NCBI GenBank assembly: GCA_038502055.1
Contig: JAXRKN010000044.1
Coordinates: 4,002,001-4,066,000 of the forward strand
Source: Tanytarsus gracilentus
Taxonomy: Eukaryota > Arthropoda > Insecta > Diptera > Chironomidae
DNA: 64,000 nucleotides
Direction of reading: 5' to 3'
Shown: piece by piece, positions 12,581 through 24,399 of the stretch
Layout: every line of letters begins with the position of its first letter
How positions within the stretch are numbered: the first letter of the stretch is position 1
Position numbers and translations under genes: made by a program
Notes under the pieces: model-generated
Seen by the model: only the letters and a program-made list of their open reading frames with translations
Databases searched by the model: none
What the model was told of the DNA's origin: nothing

Positions 12581-14376
12581 ATTTTCCGAAACTGAGTTGA
12601 AAAGTATTTTTGAAAAATTTCTCGTTACCATTTAGGACGTATAAAAAATATGAAAATCTAGTAGAAATTAAAAAGAAGTTGAGCAAATTAGCCAAATTAG
12701 AGATTTAAAAATTAGTTCTCAACTCTCTAAACTCATAAAAGAAAAAGTTTAATTTTCAATTATTGACTGCGTAAAAAAAATTATAAAAATACAAAAAAAT
12801 ATCAACTGACTTTTGTGATAAGCCCTTTATAGAAGATTTTTAAAAATTTAATATTTCAATACCACTTTTATACATTCTCAACGAGATGAAAAACTGTTGA
12901 TTTTTGGCCTGTACATGATTCCTATATAACTTAGAGTAAATAATAAAAGAAACACTTTAGGGAATTTTTTTAAAGCACTCAAACATATTTGTTTTCCTAA
13001 AGAGATTTTTTTCAGGATATTCCCACGTGGCACACATACCAAAAATTTTTTAATTCAGTCAGTATTTTTTTTATATGTTTTATGAATTTCAAAATGTGCT
13101 ACTAGGGCTCGAATAATACGAGACAAATTGAAAGCTCTTAATGAAACACGATAAGATTGTTACAAGAAAAAAAATTTCATCATCAGCAAATCGGTCTTTT
13201 AATGGACGCACAAAAAAGAGCACCATAAAATAATGTTTGACAGGTTTGGTATGACGATTGAATTATCGTGGGACGAAGGTGCTCGCATTTTATGAATAGA
13301 GCCATAATTTTCCTTACGACAACAATTTCGACTAATCATTTCTCCTACTTGATTTCGTTACAATTCAATTTCGTTTTTTGTATGTATTTGAATCAATGGA
13401 CTCAATGCAATATAATATGATGATAATATTGATTGCTTCCTTTCACGAGCTGTTCACGATTTTGCAATCAATTTGTGGAGAGGGAAATGAAATAAACATT
13501 TTATTAATTTTGATTTAATATAATTTTATTGAAAATGCATTTTATTTATAAAAAAATAATAGTTTACAGTGCGAAAAGTTTATTAATGTATTTTTAAATC
13601 ATTAAATTTTAATTTGCCTAAAAGGCATTTAATTTTTTTGAAAACATGTTCCATTGAAAAAATTTAAACATGCTGCAAGGGACGAAATTTGAAATAATTC
13701 AAAATCAGCTCAGGGACCTTAAAAATTTTTAATGCCTGTGTTCTCGTAAAAATCTAAAAATAAATCGAGATTAAGAAAATTCTTTTGAGATTTTACAAAA
13801 ATATCCCCGAAAAATAATGAAATTCATTTCTGCATTAGAAATTCTCTTTTTTTCTTCGCCAGCAGCTATTTTCTGTTACAAACTTTTAATACTGAATTCA
13901 ATGTAAAATTTATCTAAACTGTACAAGTTGAACTTTCCCCCTGTGAAATTTCTGTTTACAGTTGAGACTTTCGAAAGTTTTTTTGCGACAAAGTTTTTAC
14001 TCTCTCCCGATGCGATGATCAGAAATCAGAACGTTATCGCACCAATAAAAATCACCTTTTACATTCGAATTCGTCCCTTTTTTAAAACTTTCAAACTTTT
14101 CCACTGGGATTTTTATTTTTCAAGTTATTTATTGGTCGGAAATATACTTTTATAAAATGCAGAGAGGTTATGTCGCAAGGAAATGAAAATATTTTCATTC
14201 TCATCGTGACAAAATCTCAGCTGAGTAGATTGTTAAAATTTAAGCTTATCATTCACCTAAAAATAATGTTTTAAAATCAGTTTAAATGCACACGGAGAAT
14301 AAAAAGTCTGTTAAAATTTCATCCAAGAGGTGAAAGCAAATTTTTCCACCCCTTGGACTCTTAAAAATTATCATTA
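12581..14376. other. Convergent 3' intergenic region, no gene seen
   Basis: Lies between chaoptin (+) and the SEA-domain gene (-), so it should hold both 3' UTRs. An AATAAA overlaps the chaoptin stop (12576-12581). Small ORFs here show no recognisable motif or splice support. Confidence 0.55.
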
Positions 14377-17300
14377 TTAGGCATCAAAAGACATGGAAGT
14401 TTTCACAACCGTTTCTAATTCAGTTTTCTCGCTCGAGTCCGATGACTTGAAGCGTGGATTGAAATTTCTTATTCCAACATTGGACTTGACGGGCATGAGT
14501 GTCACCAGCGATGGAGTTGTTGAAATAATTCTCATGAACGGCGTCGACATCATCGAGAGAATTTCTTCATATTTCGTCGGATCAACAGCCTCAACTTGAC
14601 CGGCAACGAATTCCGATGAATTTCTAATTACATTAGTCGGCTTATTTTCGGGTGTCGTGGCTCTCACCGTTGTCGTCGTCGTCGATATTTTCGGTTTTGT
14701 TGGTCTCGAGACTCTCGTGACACTTTGCTTCAACTTATTGTGACTCTGTTGAGAAAAAGGAGGAATTTTACCAGAGAGCTCCGGTTTGAGGCCAAGTTTT
14801 GCAGCAAGCGTATCGAAAATCGATGATAATTGCTGAATATTTGCTTTATCAGTCGTCCTATTTGCTTTCACATCATCGATTCTCGGCGAGAGGGGCCTCT
14901 GAGCGTTCTCATTGCTCACAATGACAGCTTGGAGGGTTTCATTGAAAACTTTCTTCGTTATGTTCAAATCATTAGCACTCGCAGTTCCATTCACGAATTC
15001 CCATTTCGAAATGGATGGAAATAATTGCGGCTCTTGTGTTTTCTGAGCACTTTCGCTTGGCGACACTGTCGACGAGGTTTTATTCTGTCTTTGCACTATG
15101 AAGTCTTTCATGTTCAAAAAATTTAGCCGCTCAGTTGTCAAAGGAATGCTTTCTGTTTTAACTTCTTCGGAATTTACAGTTGATGTCTCGGGCTGAATTT
15201 TGGTTTCATTCACGAGCTCTTGAAAGATGGAATCAAAAGTCGTAATTGGCGAGTCAGTTGAGTTTTTCACATCCACAATTACGGTTGTAATTTCAACAGT
15301 CTCATTAGTGTCAGGCTTCTTTGCAATGACACCCCCGCCCAAGTGCTCGAATTTACTCTCATCATAATTAACATCCGCGTCTTCGAGTGGCTTAAAATCG
15401 GGCAAATTTACTTCCTCGCTCACATCAATCTTATTGACTGGCAGTGGATAAGGCTTCACATTGGCATTTCCCAACTTCTCGATTTCTAAGCTCGCGCCAG
15501 AAAAGTCGGCATTGTGAAAGCTTTGATAGTAGACTGACTTATCGCTGTCGCTCTCATCAAAATGCATCGCAGTGTCTGAATTTTTATTGCGATATTCGGG
15601 CAGCTTTTGAATTGTCTCCTCAGTCGTAGTCACATAGTTGACCTTATTCGGATTTGAGGGATTGATAGGACGCCAAGGCTCATCATCCAATATTGGTCTT
15701 GTGGTAAAAAGATTTGTATCCAACTTCGGAATATCCGCCGATGAGGTACTCACAACTGCTGGCACTGTTGGCGGTACATTTTCATCGTGTGCACTCGATG
15801 TTGTTTCAACAGTCGTGATGATGGTAGTTGTTGTGGCGGTGTGAGGCGCTTCTGTTGCGTTCATAAGTTTTTGATGTTTCCAAAACAACTCCAAAATATT
15901 ATCTCCCGTTGCATTAACAGGCCGTGCCGTTGTTGTTGTTGTCGTCGGTACGCTTGATTTTATTTTAATTGCTGATGCAGGACTGAGGTAAAATGGTTTT
16001 AGAGTGCTATGAGCTAACGATACAGTCGATGCAGGTCGTGCATTCGAGGAGCGCTTTTGTGCAATGTCAGCATCTGTTTTTGTAATTTCAAAAGAGCCCT
16101 GAATCACCGGCAAGTTATCCATATCTATATCGCTCTCATGGACCACCTTCTGTGCATCCTTCTTTTTCGAAAAGCTCTTCTGGGTGGTTGATGGCGATTT
16201 TAATCTCGACTTTTCGGTGGATGCAATAATTTTTTTGGGAATTTCATCGAGCGGCAAAACCGTTGTGGCCAAAACTATTTTCTCTTGCTCCTGAAAATAT
16301 TTTGAAAAAGAATTTTACTAAACATGAGCACAAAGGTAAGTGAAAACTTGCATTCTAATGTAATTAAATTATGCAAATTCTCATTCTCCATGAGAACTCT
16401 GAAAAATACCTGTTCATTAAAAAGAACAGCCCTTTGCACTATTTCAGGATCAAGTTGTCGTTTGATTTCTATAGAGTCGACAATTATTTTTATGTTGTGA
16501 AAAGCAGAGTCTGATGTCGATGTTTCACTAATCAATGAATTTTTTATGTGCTCTTCTACGTTCGTTATTGTCCTGGAAAATATAATACACACACACACAG
16601 ACATTTATGTATAGGAAATCAAAGCTTAATAGATTGTGTAAGAACATACATTTGAATTTTCCTCATGTCCAAATAAATTCGGAAGCTCAGCATGAGTGAC
16701 GGACCATCTCCGAAGCTATTTATATCGATTTTAGCTACATCGAAATTGCCATTTTCCAAAGAGCTTTCGATAAATTTAGTGTAAAAAGTTGCCTTTTGCC
16801 GAAATGCGGATGTATGATTGTACTTCAGTTGCGATGTCCAAATGTCGCCTTTTGAGACTCGAAATGCGCAATCGAACACGAGCATTGCTATGTATGGTGT
16901 AAGAAAAAGGGAGAATAAGATTAATAACACCCCATAACAAGCTGTATACGAGTTTGTTTAAATGACATAAACTAGATCAGGAATTGATGAGGGGGTGGAA
17001 CACTCATGTATAAAGAAATATAATTTAAATCTAAAAATTTAAATATTTTTTATTTTATTAAATTGCAAAAAATCGTCAAGTGTCCCTTCCCCTCCAGCTC
17101 GAATTACACGATTGATGTGCGAGCAAAAATATTTATTTAAAAACATTTTCGGCCATTTGTCAGTCGAATACTTACATTCGGAAGCATCTGATTTGAAAGT
17201 GCTAAAGTAAAATGCAAATGCAGCTACTGATAAAACAGCCAATAATACGATAAAAGCCGCTGACATAATCAGGATCGAGAACGAGCGGATATTTATGCGC

Positions 17301-18154
17301 TTTTTGGAGTAAACTGATGGCGACAAATTACCAGTATCACGCCATAGGCCCCATGCCGATGCCGATGTATATCCGTAGGTACTTTGTAGACTTACATCTG
17401 ACGGATAGGAATATTTGTATTTGGTACAGGGATTTGGATAGCCGCCACCCAGTATAGATCTACGACTCATGGTGTTGTGATATGAGGCGTACTCGTTTGG
17501 CTGCTAACAGAACAAAATAAAATTTAAATTAATTTAAAGTGGCTTTTTTGGAATTCCGTTCTTGTTTGTGTGCACGATAAATTTTATTCATGATTTTTAG
17601 TTCTATGAGCACAGGCCTTACTGTTGACCCAATTTTTTTATAACTTCATCATGCGGTAGAGAAAAATATATTTAAGAAGTACAATGAGAGAAAAGATGAT
17701 GCGAAAAACAGTTTTTATTTTCTACAAAAAGTGACGCTAAGCTTTGCATTAAAACAAAATTTACCGCAAAGTCTCGGGAACACTATTTTAGGGTAGGCAT
17801 TTGTTGTATTGTGTAACACTAATTTGAAAAGAAGATAAATACTCTTTTTTTTAATCCAGATCGTGGTAAAATTTCCCATGACTTGCTCATTATAGAATTT
17901 AATCAAAAAGTGATTCAAAGTTAATTCGAAGAAATTTAAAGTTAACTTTCCACGTCAATTCTCAATACAAAACTTTCTTTTTTATTCAAACGAATCACGC
18001 ATCGCAAAAGAATGCGACAGTGGACATAGATTTCCATATATTTAACTTATAAAATTGGAACGGAACAACTCACCGGTCTTATATTTGTGACTCTGTAGTA
18101 GTCGCTTGCATTTGAGTTTTGCAAGTATTTCTTATTCGTGTAATATCCATCCAT
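14377..18154 (-). CDS. Type II membrane protein with SEA domain and Ser/Thr-rich ectodomain
   Basis: Exons from the 5' end: 18154-18074, 17503-17176 (or 17500), 16887-16650, 16572-16410, 16290-14377; phases close to 907 aa. The N-terminus (residues 1 to about 101) is Tyr/Ser/Gly-rich without a signal peptide. A single hydrophobic helix follows at about 102-127 (FSILIMSAAFIVLL...), after a basic KKRINIR, so the C-terminus should be outside. Residues about 137-270 look like a SEA domain (AFRVSKGDIW, YTKFIESSLENG, LMLSFRIYLDMRK), a fold often found near mucin-like sequence and sometimes self-cleaving. No GSVVV-type cleavage motif is evident. The last about 640 residues are Thr/Ser-rich with TTTTTT runs and NxT/S sites, mucin-like. 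No protease or other catalytic domain is seen. Probably an epithelial surface or apical-matrix protein; I do not recognise a named orthologue. Confidence 0.8.
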
Positions 18155-20383
18155 GATTAATAATTTTTTTTAAGTTTTTCTCTTCAGTCGAATTTGAAAT
18201 AATTTTAGCACATGTCCAACGGTAATTTCTGGAAATTTAATTATTTATTTAAACGAAATTTTGGGTTTGATTGATAATTAATTTTTTTAAGTTAAAATCT
18301 AAAAATGAGAGCATCAATAATATTTTTTGGGTCGCAATCAGATGTGGACAAATATCCTGGATATTAAAAAATTCCTGGATGCTTAAAATAAATTTTTGTT
18401 TATTTTTCCTTTTTTAATGACTCTTATCAGTTTTGGAGCAATTATTTTATTTTATTTTATAAAGACTAAAATAATTTTAATTATTGCCTGTCACACATTT
18501 CAAATTTTTAAAATGCGTTAAAATTAAAACGTATTTTTTTGAAAAGTTTAAAGTTCAAACTCATGTTAGTCGTGATTTATTGTTTCCGTCAAGCTTGCCA
18601 CATCAGTTTGCTAGTGTCTAAATTTAAAAATTACCCCTTCAACTTAAAACGTCCAAATACCTCAGCTAATTATCTATTTCTCTTCAAGAACTCACTCCGT
18701 GCTATTGTTATTGAAAACATTAAAGAATCTCTTCACAAATCTCATGTAAATTGTTACTTCATTTAAAAAGTGAATACCAACCGGACTAGTTGAACGAGTC
18801 GGTGATAAATGGAAGTAGAAAAAAATTGTTTTTATTTTCACCTCTTTTATTTCTGATGAGTCGAGAATGCTGACGGTGAAGAATAAGAAGTGAAACATAA
18901 AAAATAAAATAATTAAAGTTTATTGCTCTCAACAATTTCCAACATCATTATTCTTTTCCTTTCTATTTGCACGTTATGTTTATATGTAAGTGACTGCGAT
19001 GAGGAAAAAAGTATCTTTTATGTATTCAACTCTTTCACTCGCACACCAGCACACTTGACCTGCATTGGCATTGAACTTGATTTGAGGCCACACTTCATCT
19101 ACCTCAATTTTTTCGCAATTCAAAAAATAATACTTCAAAAAACTGTTCGATCTCAATTGGAAAATTTTTAATTAATCATTGAATTGAGTTATGGACTGGC
19201 TTTAATTAACTTTTTCTATTAGCTCAATGTGTTTGCCACAATGTGATGCTTAACTTATTGATGCTCTTTTTGTATTTTTTTTTAATTTACTCTAAATCTG
19301 TTTGAGGTTTTATGAAAGAAAATATTTCACACCTAACACACGTACAGAAAAAAGTTCTCCTTTTTATCTCGAAGATATTTTCATATTTGCTTAAACTCTT
19401 TTTTTTATCACACAGGTTTTTCTATGCGGCTTTAACACTCATCACGACACTTTAGAATTTCTATCTCGACTAAACTTTTTATAGTTTCCTTTTCAACAAA
19501 AAAATATGTGGAAATTATTTCACTTGCATTTTTTGTATGATTTTTTGATTGCAGCTTGAATATTTCCACGCTACTCGACTCTTCTTCGTGAAGCTCAAAA
19601 CGAGAATAAAAGTAAGACAGCTCACATACATTTGGAAACTGCTTGATTGGGGTTTTTAGTTGGTGATGTTAAAAAACTGAATTTTAATAATTGAATTTTT
19701 AAATTTATTATTAAATTTTCTAAAAATGTAAAATCTTTTGTTATCATAAAATTATTAATTAGTTATCACGTGACGTCACTGACAAAAACGTTCCATTTCT
19801 TTTCTTACATTTTTTTCTCCTCTGTTTGCTCTTTTCTTTCTTTCTCGCTTCAACTTATTCATTCCATCCACAGCCATTAAAGAACAGTTTTACACTTCGC
19901 GTTGCTAGTAGTTGTGACATCGACTAGTAAACGCTTCGTTAAGCTGAAGCATAAAATATTTTTTTGAGGAAAAAAGTTACTAAATTTTTCATCGTTGTAA
20001 ATTTATCGAATGATAATCAAAAATTTGATATGATTGAAGATGCGTTGGAAATATTTTCAGTTAACTCGTTAGAGTTGAATTGTTTTATGCAGTCGGTGCT
20101 GACTCTGTTCATTATGCGTTGCAAAAACATGATAATTACCATTATATTCAGTGTGACGCATAGCTTAACTAATTAATTACTTTATGGGCTCACATTGCTG
20201 TGGTTTAGGGAAGACTGGTGCACCAGGTTGTAGAATTATTAAATTTATTCGTGTTGTTCGCCGAGACAAAAGTACAACACAGAATAAAATTTTGTATTTT
20301 TAAAACAAATTTTCTCTTAAAGAATGATTTTTATTTTATTTTTTAAATAGACGGAAAAGATTAATAACACTGATTTAGATAAG
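18155..20383. other. Intergenic, no gene seen
   Basis: Upstream of the SEA gene and downstream of the next minus-strand gene. Short ORFs start at non-ATG codons or lack any motif. A less AT-rich stretch near 19870-19950 could be an untranslated first exon or promoter, but I see no decisive core-promoter motif. Confidence 0.5.
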
Positions 20384-22035
20384 TCACTTTGGAATTCGAT
20401 CAATGGCGTCCATGGCAAATTGGAAACCATACGCTGCGGTTTTCACCCATTTATTGTGCGCTAGCGATGAAAGATAAGAATTTTTCGACACCGAAAAGTC
20501 ATCCGCTTCTGCATCCACATCTTCACTATCGAGCGATCGTCCGTGAAAGGATCGAGAGAGGTAATCAATGTAATCGTAATCACTTGTCAGAGGATTGACC
20601 TTTGAGTAATATATTGCAGCTAATGTTGAGTAAATGAGAAGACCGGCTGTAAAAAGCTGTTTGGAAATTTATTAAAATTGTATAAAAATAAAAATTGAGA
20701 AACTTACTTGAAAGGCAACCTAAAAGTATAAAATGATAAAAATTAATTAAAAAGTTTTTCATTAATTTAAAATTGAATTTTACCCAAAATTTGTATGATC
20801 CTTCCGTAATAACGAAATCATAATATCCATTCAGTGGATCTCCCTTGATGTAACTCGGTCCCGCTTGTCTCCCTTGAAACACCGCACTCGTGTCATTGGC
20901 ATCTTTTTATTTATAAAAATACAAATGAATTATCGTTATTTATGTCCCAATAAAAATTTAAATAATATTTATTGAACTCGAATTTACGAATCCGTTTAAT
21001 GCGAAATGATTCACGACAATTGAGCACTTAACAAGATTTATGATAAATAAGAGACTTTTGCGAAAATTGTGTGGAAAAACTTTTTTAATTTTGGGTTGAA
21101 CTAAGGTTATGAAAATATCCTAAGTACATTTTTAAAATCACCAAAATAAACCCTTAAATTTATGTCGCATCCGACTTATTTCCAGACCCCTCTAGAATTC
21201 TCATAAAGTTCCGGCAAATCTCGATACCAACTATCTCACTCTTTAATCAGAGAAATGTCAAAAAAGAAAATAGAAGTTTCCTATCAATGAAAGTATTTTG
21301 TTTGTCACCATTTTTAATAAGATTTATTGCAGAAGGAAAAGCGAAATGATTTTCAAAAAAAAAGTTTTTCAATCTAGCTGTTGAACTTTATGGTGGAGGA
21401 TAAAATCTAGTTCTTTGAAGAAAAATTAGATAACAAAAAAAAGTTTATTTGAGAGAGAGGAAATTATTTAACTTTTTAAACGTTAAAAGTTTTTTGAAAT
21501 CTTGCTGAAAATTTCGTTTATATTCAAACTTCTAAAAATTAATAATTACCTTTCTCGACCACGCCATCGTCATTGACGATGACTTTATTTTTGTTTACGC
21601 CATTAATAGCTGTTTTTATCATAACGTTGCTAATTGTATTGAGAATTAATGCCAAAGGATTAGGCTTGTATGCATTAGGATTATGATCTGCATCTACATG
21701 CTCCATTAAACTATCATCATCATCATCGTCGTCGGAATCTTTATGGCTGTAAATGAAAATTAGTAAAATTTGCGAAACTTAAAGTGACTAAAAAAATTTT
21801 AATGCTTCAAATTAATTTTATTTAATTAAAAATGTTAGAAAACTTTCTCAATAATTCAAATTAAATTCACTTACTTATTTATTTTAATTACTGGCGTTGT
21901 TGCCACAAACGCTCTGTTTGGCCATTCAGTGTTAACTTCTACTTGAGTTTTATTACTGTGAATTTCATTCTGAGCACATTTAATGGCACCTAACGTGATA
22001 CAGAAGCAAAGCACGAGGAAATTTAGATTGGCCAT
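20384..22035 (-). CDS. Unknown small secretory/membrane protein with a 12-nt exon
   Basis: Exons from the 5' end: 22035-21875, 21746-21550, 20902-20784, 20719-20708, 20656-20384; total 762 nt, exactly 253 aa plus stop. The start chosen is MANLNFLVLCFCI, which gives a signal peptide ending near Cys-Ala. Then come an Asp-rich acidic run (SDDDDDDS), a conserved-looking segment (VMIKTAINGVNKNKV), and GYYDFVITEGSYKFW. A hydrophobic stretch FWVAFQLFTAGLLIYS spans the 12-nt exon (encoding VAFQ) and is probably a transmembrane helix. The tail is polar and acidic and ends DAIDRIPK. No known domain is recognised. The arrangement of an aromatic segment followed by one helix loosely recalls the two plus-strand genes at 27031 and 32242, but the similarity is weak. 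Confidence 0.75.
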
Positions 22036-22764
22036 GCTGTCTTGAGTTAATTTTTGATAATAATTTTTCCGCTTTATGATTAAGCGTCTTTTTAGCAAAA
22101 AGTCACTTTTACTCAATTTTTATCAATTAAAATTATTGATATAAAACTGCGACCGACTTAACTCTCTTTAAACTCAAATACGAACTGGAAAAAATATCGT
22201 TTTCAAGATAATTTTACACCTTCATCCCACTCTCGAAATAAAACATCCCCACTGCCCTAGAAAATAAATGTTCTCGATAAATATTTTGAGAGTTTTGACA
22301 CATATGGTAAATATTTTTAATAATACACGTTGAAAAATTTGAAGTTTAAATAAAAATATGAATTTTTAAAAATTTTGAGGACGTTAAATTTTCCTAAACA
22401 AAAAATAAAATTATTTTTGATCTCACCCCTTGTGGCACAGAAAAGGAAAAATAAAGGAATTTTGATGGAACTTGCATGGAATCTTTCGGAACTTGCATGG
22501 AAAAAAATAACTTGACGGAAATTTGAAGGAATTTAATGGAACTTGACGGAATTTCAATGGAATTTCTGCGACCACTTTACCGGAAATTTGACGGAATTTG
22601 ATGGAAAAAAAATCCTTCAAAATTCCATTGGATTTTTTAAGGAAAATTTTGGAATTCCATTGGAAAAGTATAGGAAATTTTTTCCATTTCTTTTCCACCA
22701 AATTTCTTATGGAAATCTTTAGGAATTTTATCGGAAAAAAATATTCCATCAAAATTCCGTCAAA

Positions 22765-23450
22765 TTCCGCTTAAGGAAAGTTGTGGAATTTTCGAGGAAT
22801 TTATTTTCCATCAAAATTCCGTCATGTTCCGTTTAGGAAAAGTTGTGGAATTTTAACGGAATTGTTTTCCATCAAAATTCCGTCAAGTTCCGTTAAGAAA
22901 AGTTGTGGAATTTTAACGGAATTTATTTTCCATCAAAATTCCGTCATGTTCCGTTTAGGAAAAATGTGGAATTTTAACGGAATTTATTTCCATCAAAACT
23001 CCGTGAAGGTCCGTGTCGGGAAAAGGTGTGGAATTTTAACGGAATTTATTTTCCATCAAAATTCCGTCATGTTCCGTTTAGGAAAAATGGGGAGTTTTAA
23101 CGGAATTTATTTCCATCAAAATTCCGTCATGTTCCGTTTAGGGAAAAGTTGTAATTTTATCGGAATTTATTTCCATCAAAATTCCGTATGTTCGTTTAGG
23201 GAAAAGTTGTGGAATTTTAAGGGATTTATTTTCCATCAAAATTCCGTCATGTTCCGATTAGGAAAAATGTGGAATTTTAACGGAATTTTTTTCCATCAAA
23301 ATTCCGTCATGTTCCGTTAAGAAAAGTTGTGGTATTTTACGGAATTTATTTTCCATAAAATTCCGTCATGTTCCGTTTAGGAAAGTTGTGAATTTTAACG
23401 AATTTATTTTCATTAAATTTCCGTCAATTTCCGTTTAGGAAACAGTTGAA
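22765..23450. repeat. 62-bp tandem repeat, about 11 degenerate copies
   Basis: Units share TTTTCCATCAAAATTCCGTC, then TGTTCCGTTTAGG, then AAAGTTGTGGAATTTTAACGG. Copies differ by small indels, so the array is older or faster-drifting than the 18-bp chaoptin array. The ORF through it is an artefact of the repeat. Confidence 0.85.
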
Positions 23451-23584
23451 TTTTCGAGAATTTATTTTCCAACAAAATTCCTTTAAATTTCCAACGGAAT
23501 TTTTTTTAGATTTCCAACGGAATTCCATTGGAAATTTATTGCTTAAATATTGCTTTTGCCAAAAATAATTTAATATATATTTTG

Positions 23585-23651
23585 GCTTCGTGACGGAATG
23601 GTAAAGCGGCGCAACGTGATAAGGAGTCCTCGGTTCGAATCTCGGTGGAGC
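23585..23651 (+). other. tRNA-like module (Pol III box A/B), probable SINE head or tRNA relic
   Basis: TGGTAAAGCGG fits box A and GGTTCGAATCT fits box B at tRNA-like spacing. A 7-bp acceptor-like stem can be drawn between GCTTCGT and GTGGAGC, allowing wobbles, and the T-arm pairs in 4 of 5 positions. The anticodon stem does not pair well, no terminator T run follows on the + strand, and no confident anticodon can be given. It sits inside the inverted-repeat element. Confidence 0.55.
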
Positions 23652-23809
23652 AAAAAAGATGTAAGTAAAAAATAAATAATTTCCTATAATTTCCAACAGA
23701 TTTCCAGAACTCAGAATCAGCTATGACAACGACTTCAAATGTTACCTCTTCAGGCCCAGGTAGGATCCAGAAGTGGGCCCGAGCTGCGAAGGATCCAAAA
23801 ATTTATTTT

Positions 23810-24240
23810 TTTCTTATGGATTCCATTAGTTATTTTTCCATTGGATTTCCATCGGATTTCCATTGGATTTCCATCGGATTACTATTGGATTTTCATCGGA
23901 AATGTGATGGATTCCGTAAGAATTTTGACGGATTCCATCGGAAATTTGATAGATTCCATTGAATTTCCGACGGAATCTATCAAATTTCCGACGGAATCTA
24001 TCAAATTTCCGATGGATTCTATCGAATTTCCGATGGATTCCTTCGAATTTCCAATGGATTCCATCGAATTTCCGACGGAATCTATCAAATTTCCGATGGA
24101 TTCCATCGGATTTCCAATGGATTCCATCGGATTTCTTATGGATTCCATCGGATTTCTTATGGAATCCATCGGATTTCCAATGGATTCCATCGGAATTCTT
24201 ATGGATTCCATCGAATTCCGTTTTATTTCCATTAAAATTC
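23810..24240. repeat. Degenerate GGATTCCATCGGATTTCC repeats
   Basis: Short units of about 15 and 30 bp, mixing GATTCCATCGGATTTCC with AATTTCCGACGGAATCTATC. Many units are self-complementary over short spans, so the block could form many small hairpins. It forms the right arm of the inverted-repeat element. Confidence 0.8.
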
Positions 24241-24399
24241 CCATGTACGTAAATATTTACGTACGTTTTTTCATTTCCGATGGAAATTTTGATGGAAGAA
24301 TTGTACCATTTTGCCCCTTTTTCCGACGGAATTTTTCCGTCAAGTTCCACCAAAATTCCAGTAAAGTTCCTACATTTTTCCTTTTCTGTGCTACAAGGG

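Larger units (their letters stand above)
22428..24399. mobile_element. Foldback-like element with terminal inverted repeats and internal tandem repeats
   Basis: The left end (from 22428) reads CCCTTGTGGCACAGAAAAGG and the right end (to 24399), reverse-complemented, reads CCCTTGTAGCACAGAAAAGG: about 25 matching bases with one mismatch. Similarity continues less perfectly inward (GGAATTTTG-TGGAACTTG in both arms). The inside is built from GGAATTCCATC/GGAAATTTG-like motifs arranged in opposite orientations in the two arms, around a 62-bp tandem array and a tRNA-like module. No transposase-like ORF is present, so if mobile it is non-autonomous. I could not identify a convincing target-site duplication, and the exact boundary may be off by a few bases. 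Confidence 0.75.

Noticed and set aside
13928..14155. 75-residue + strand ORF between chaoptin and the SEA gene
   Set aside because: Hydrophobic by AT bias, no convincing start context and no homologous feature.
18539..19171. Small ORFs on both strands upstream of the SEA gene
   Set aside because: Most begin at non-ATG codons and have no motif or splice support.
23585..23651. Functional tRNA gene
   Set aside because: The anticodon stem does not pair, several stems rely on wobbles, and no terminator follows.
23424..23696. Minus-strand ORF with RFEPRTPYHV
   Set aside because: This is the tRNA-like box B region read in reverse, a familiar by-product of tRNA-derived repeats, not a protein.
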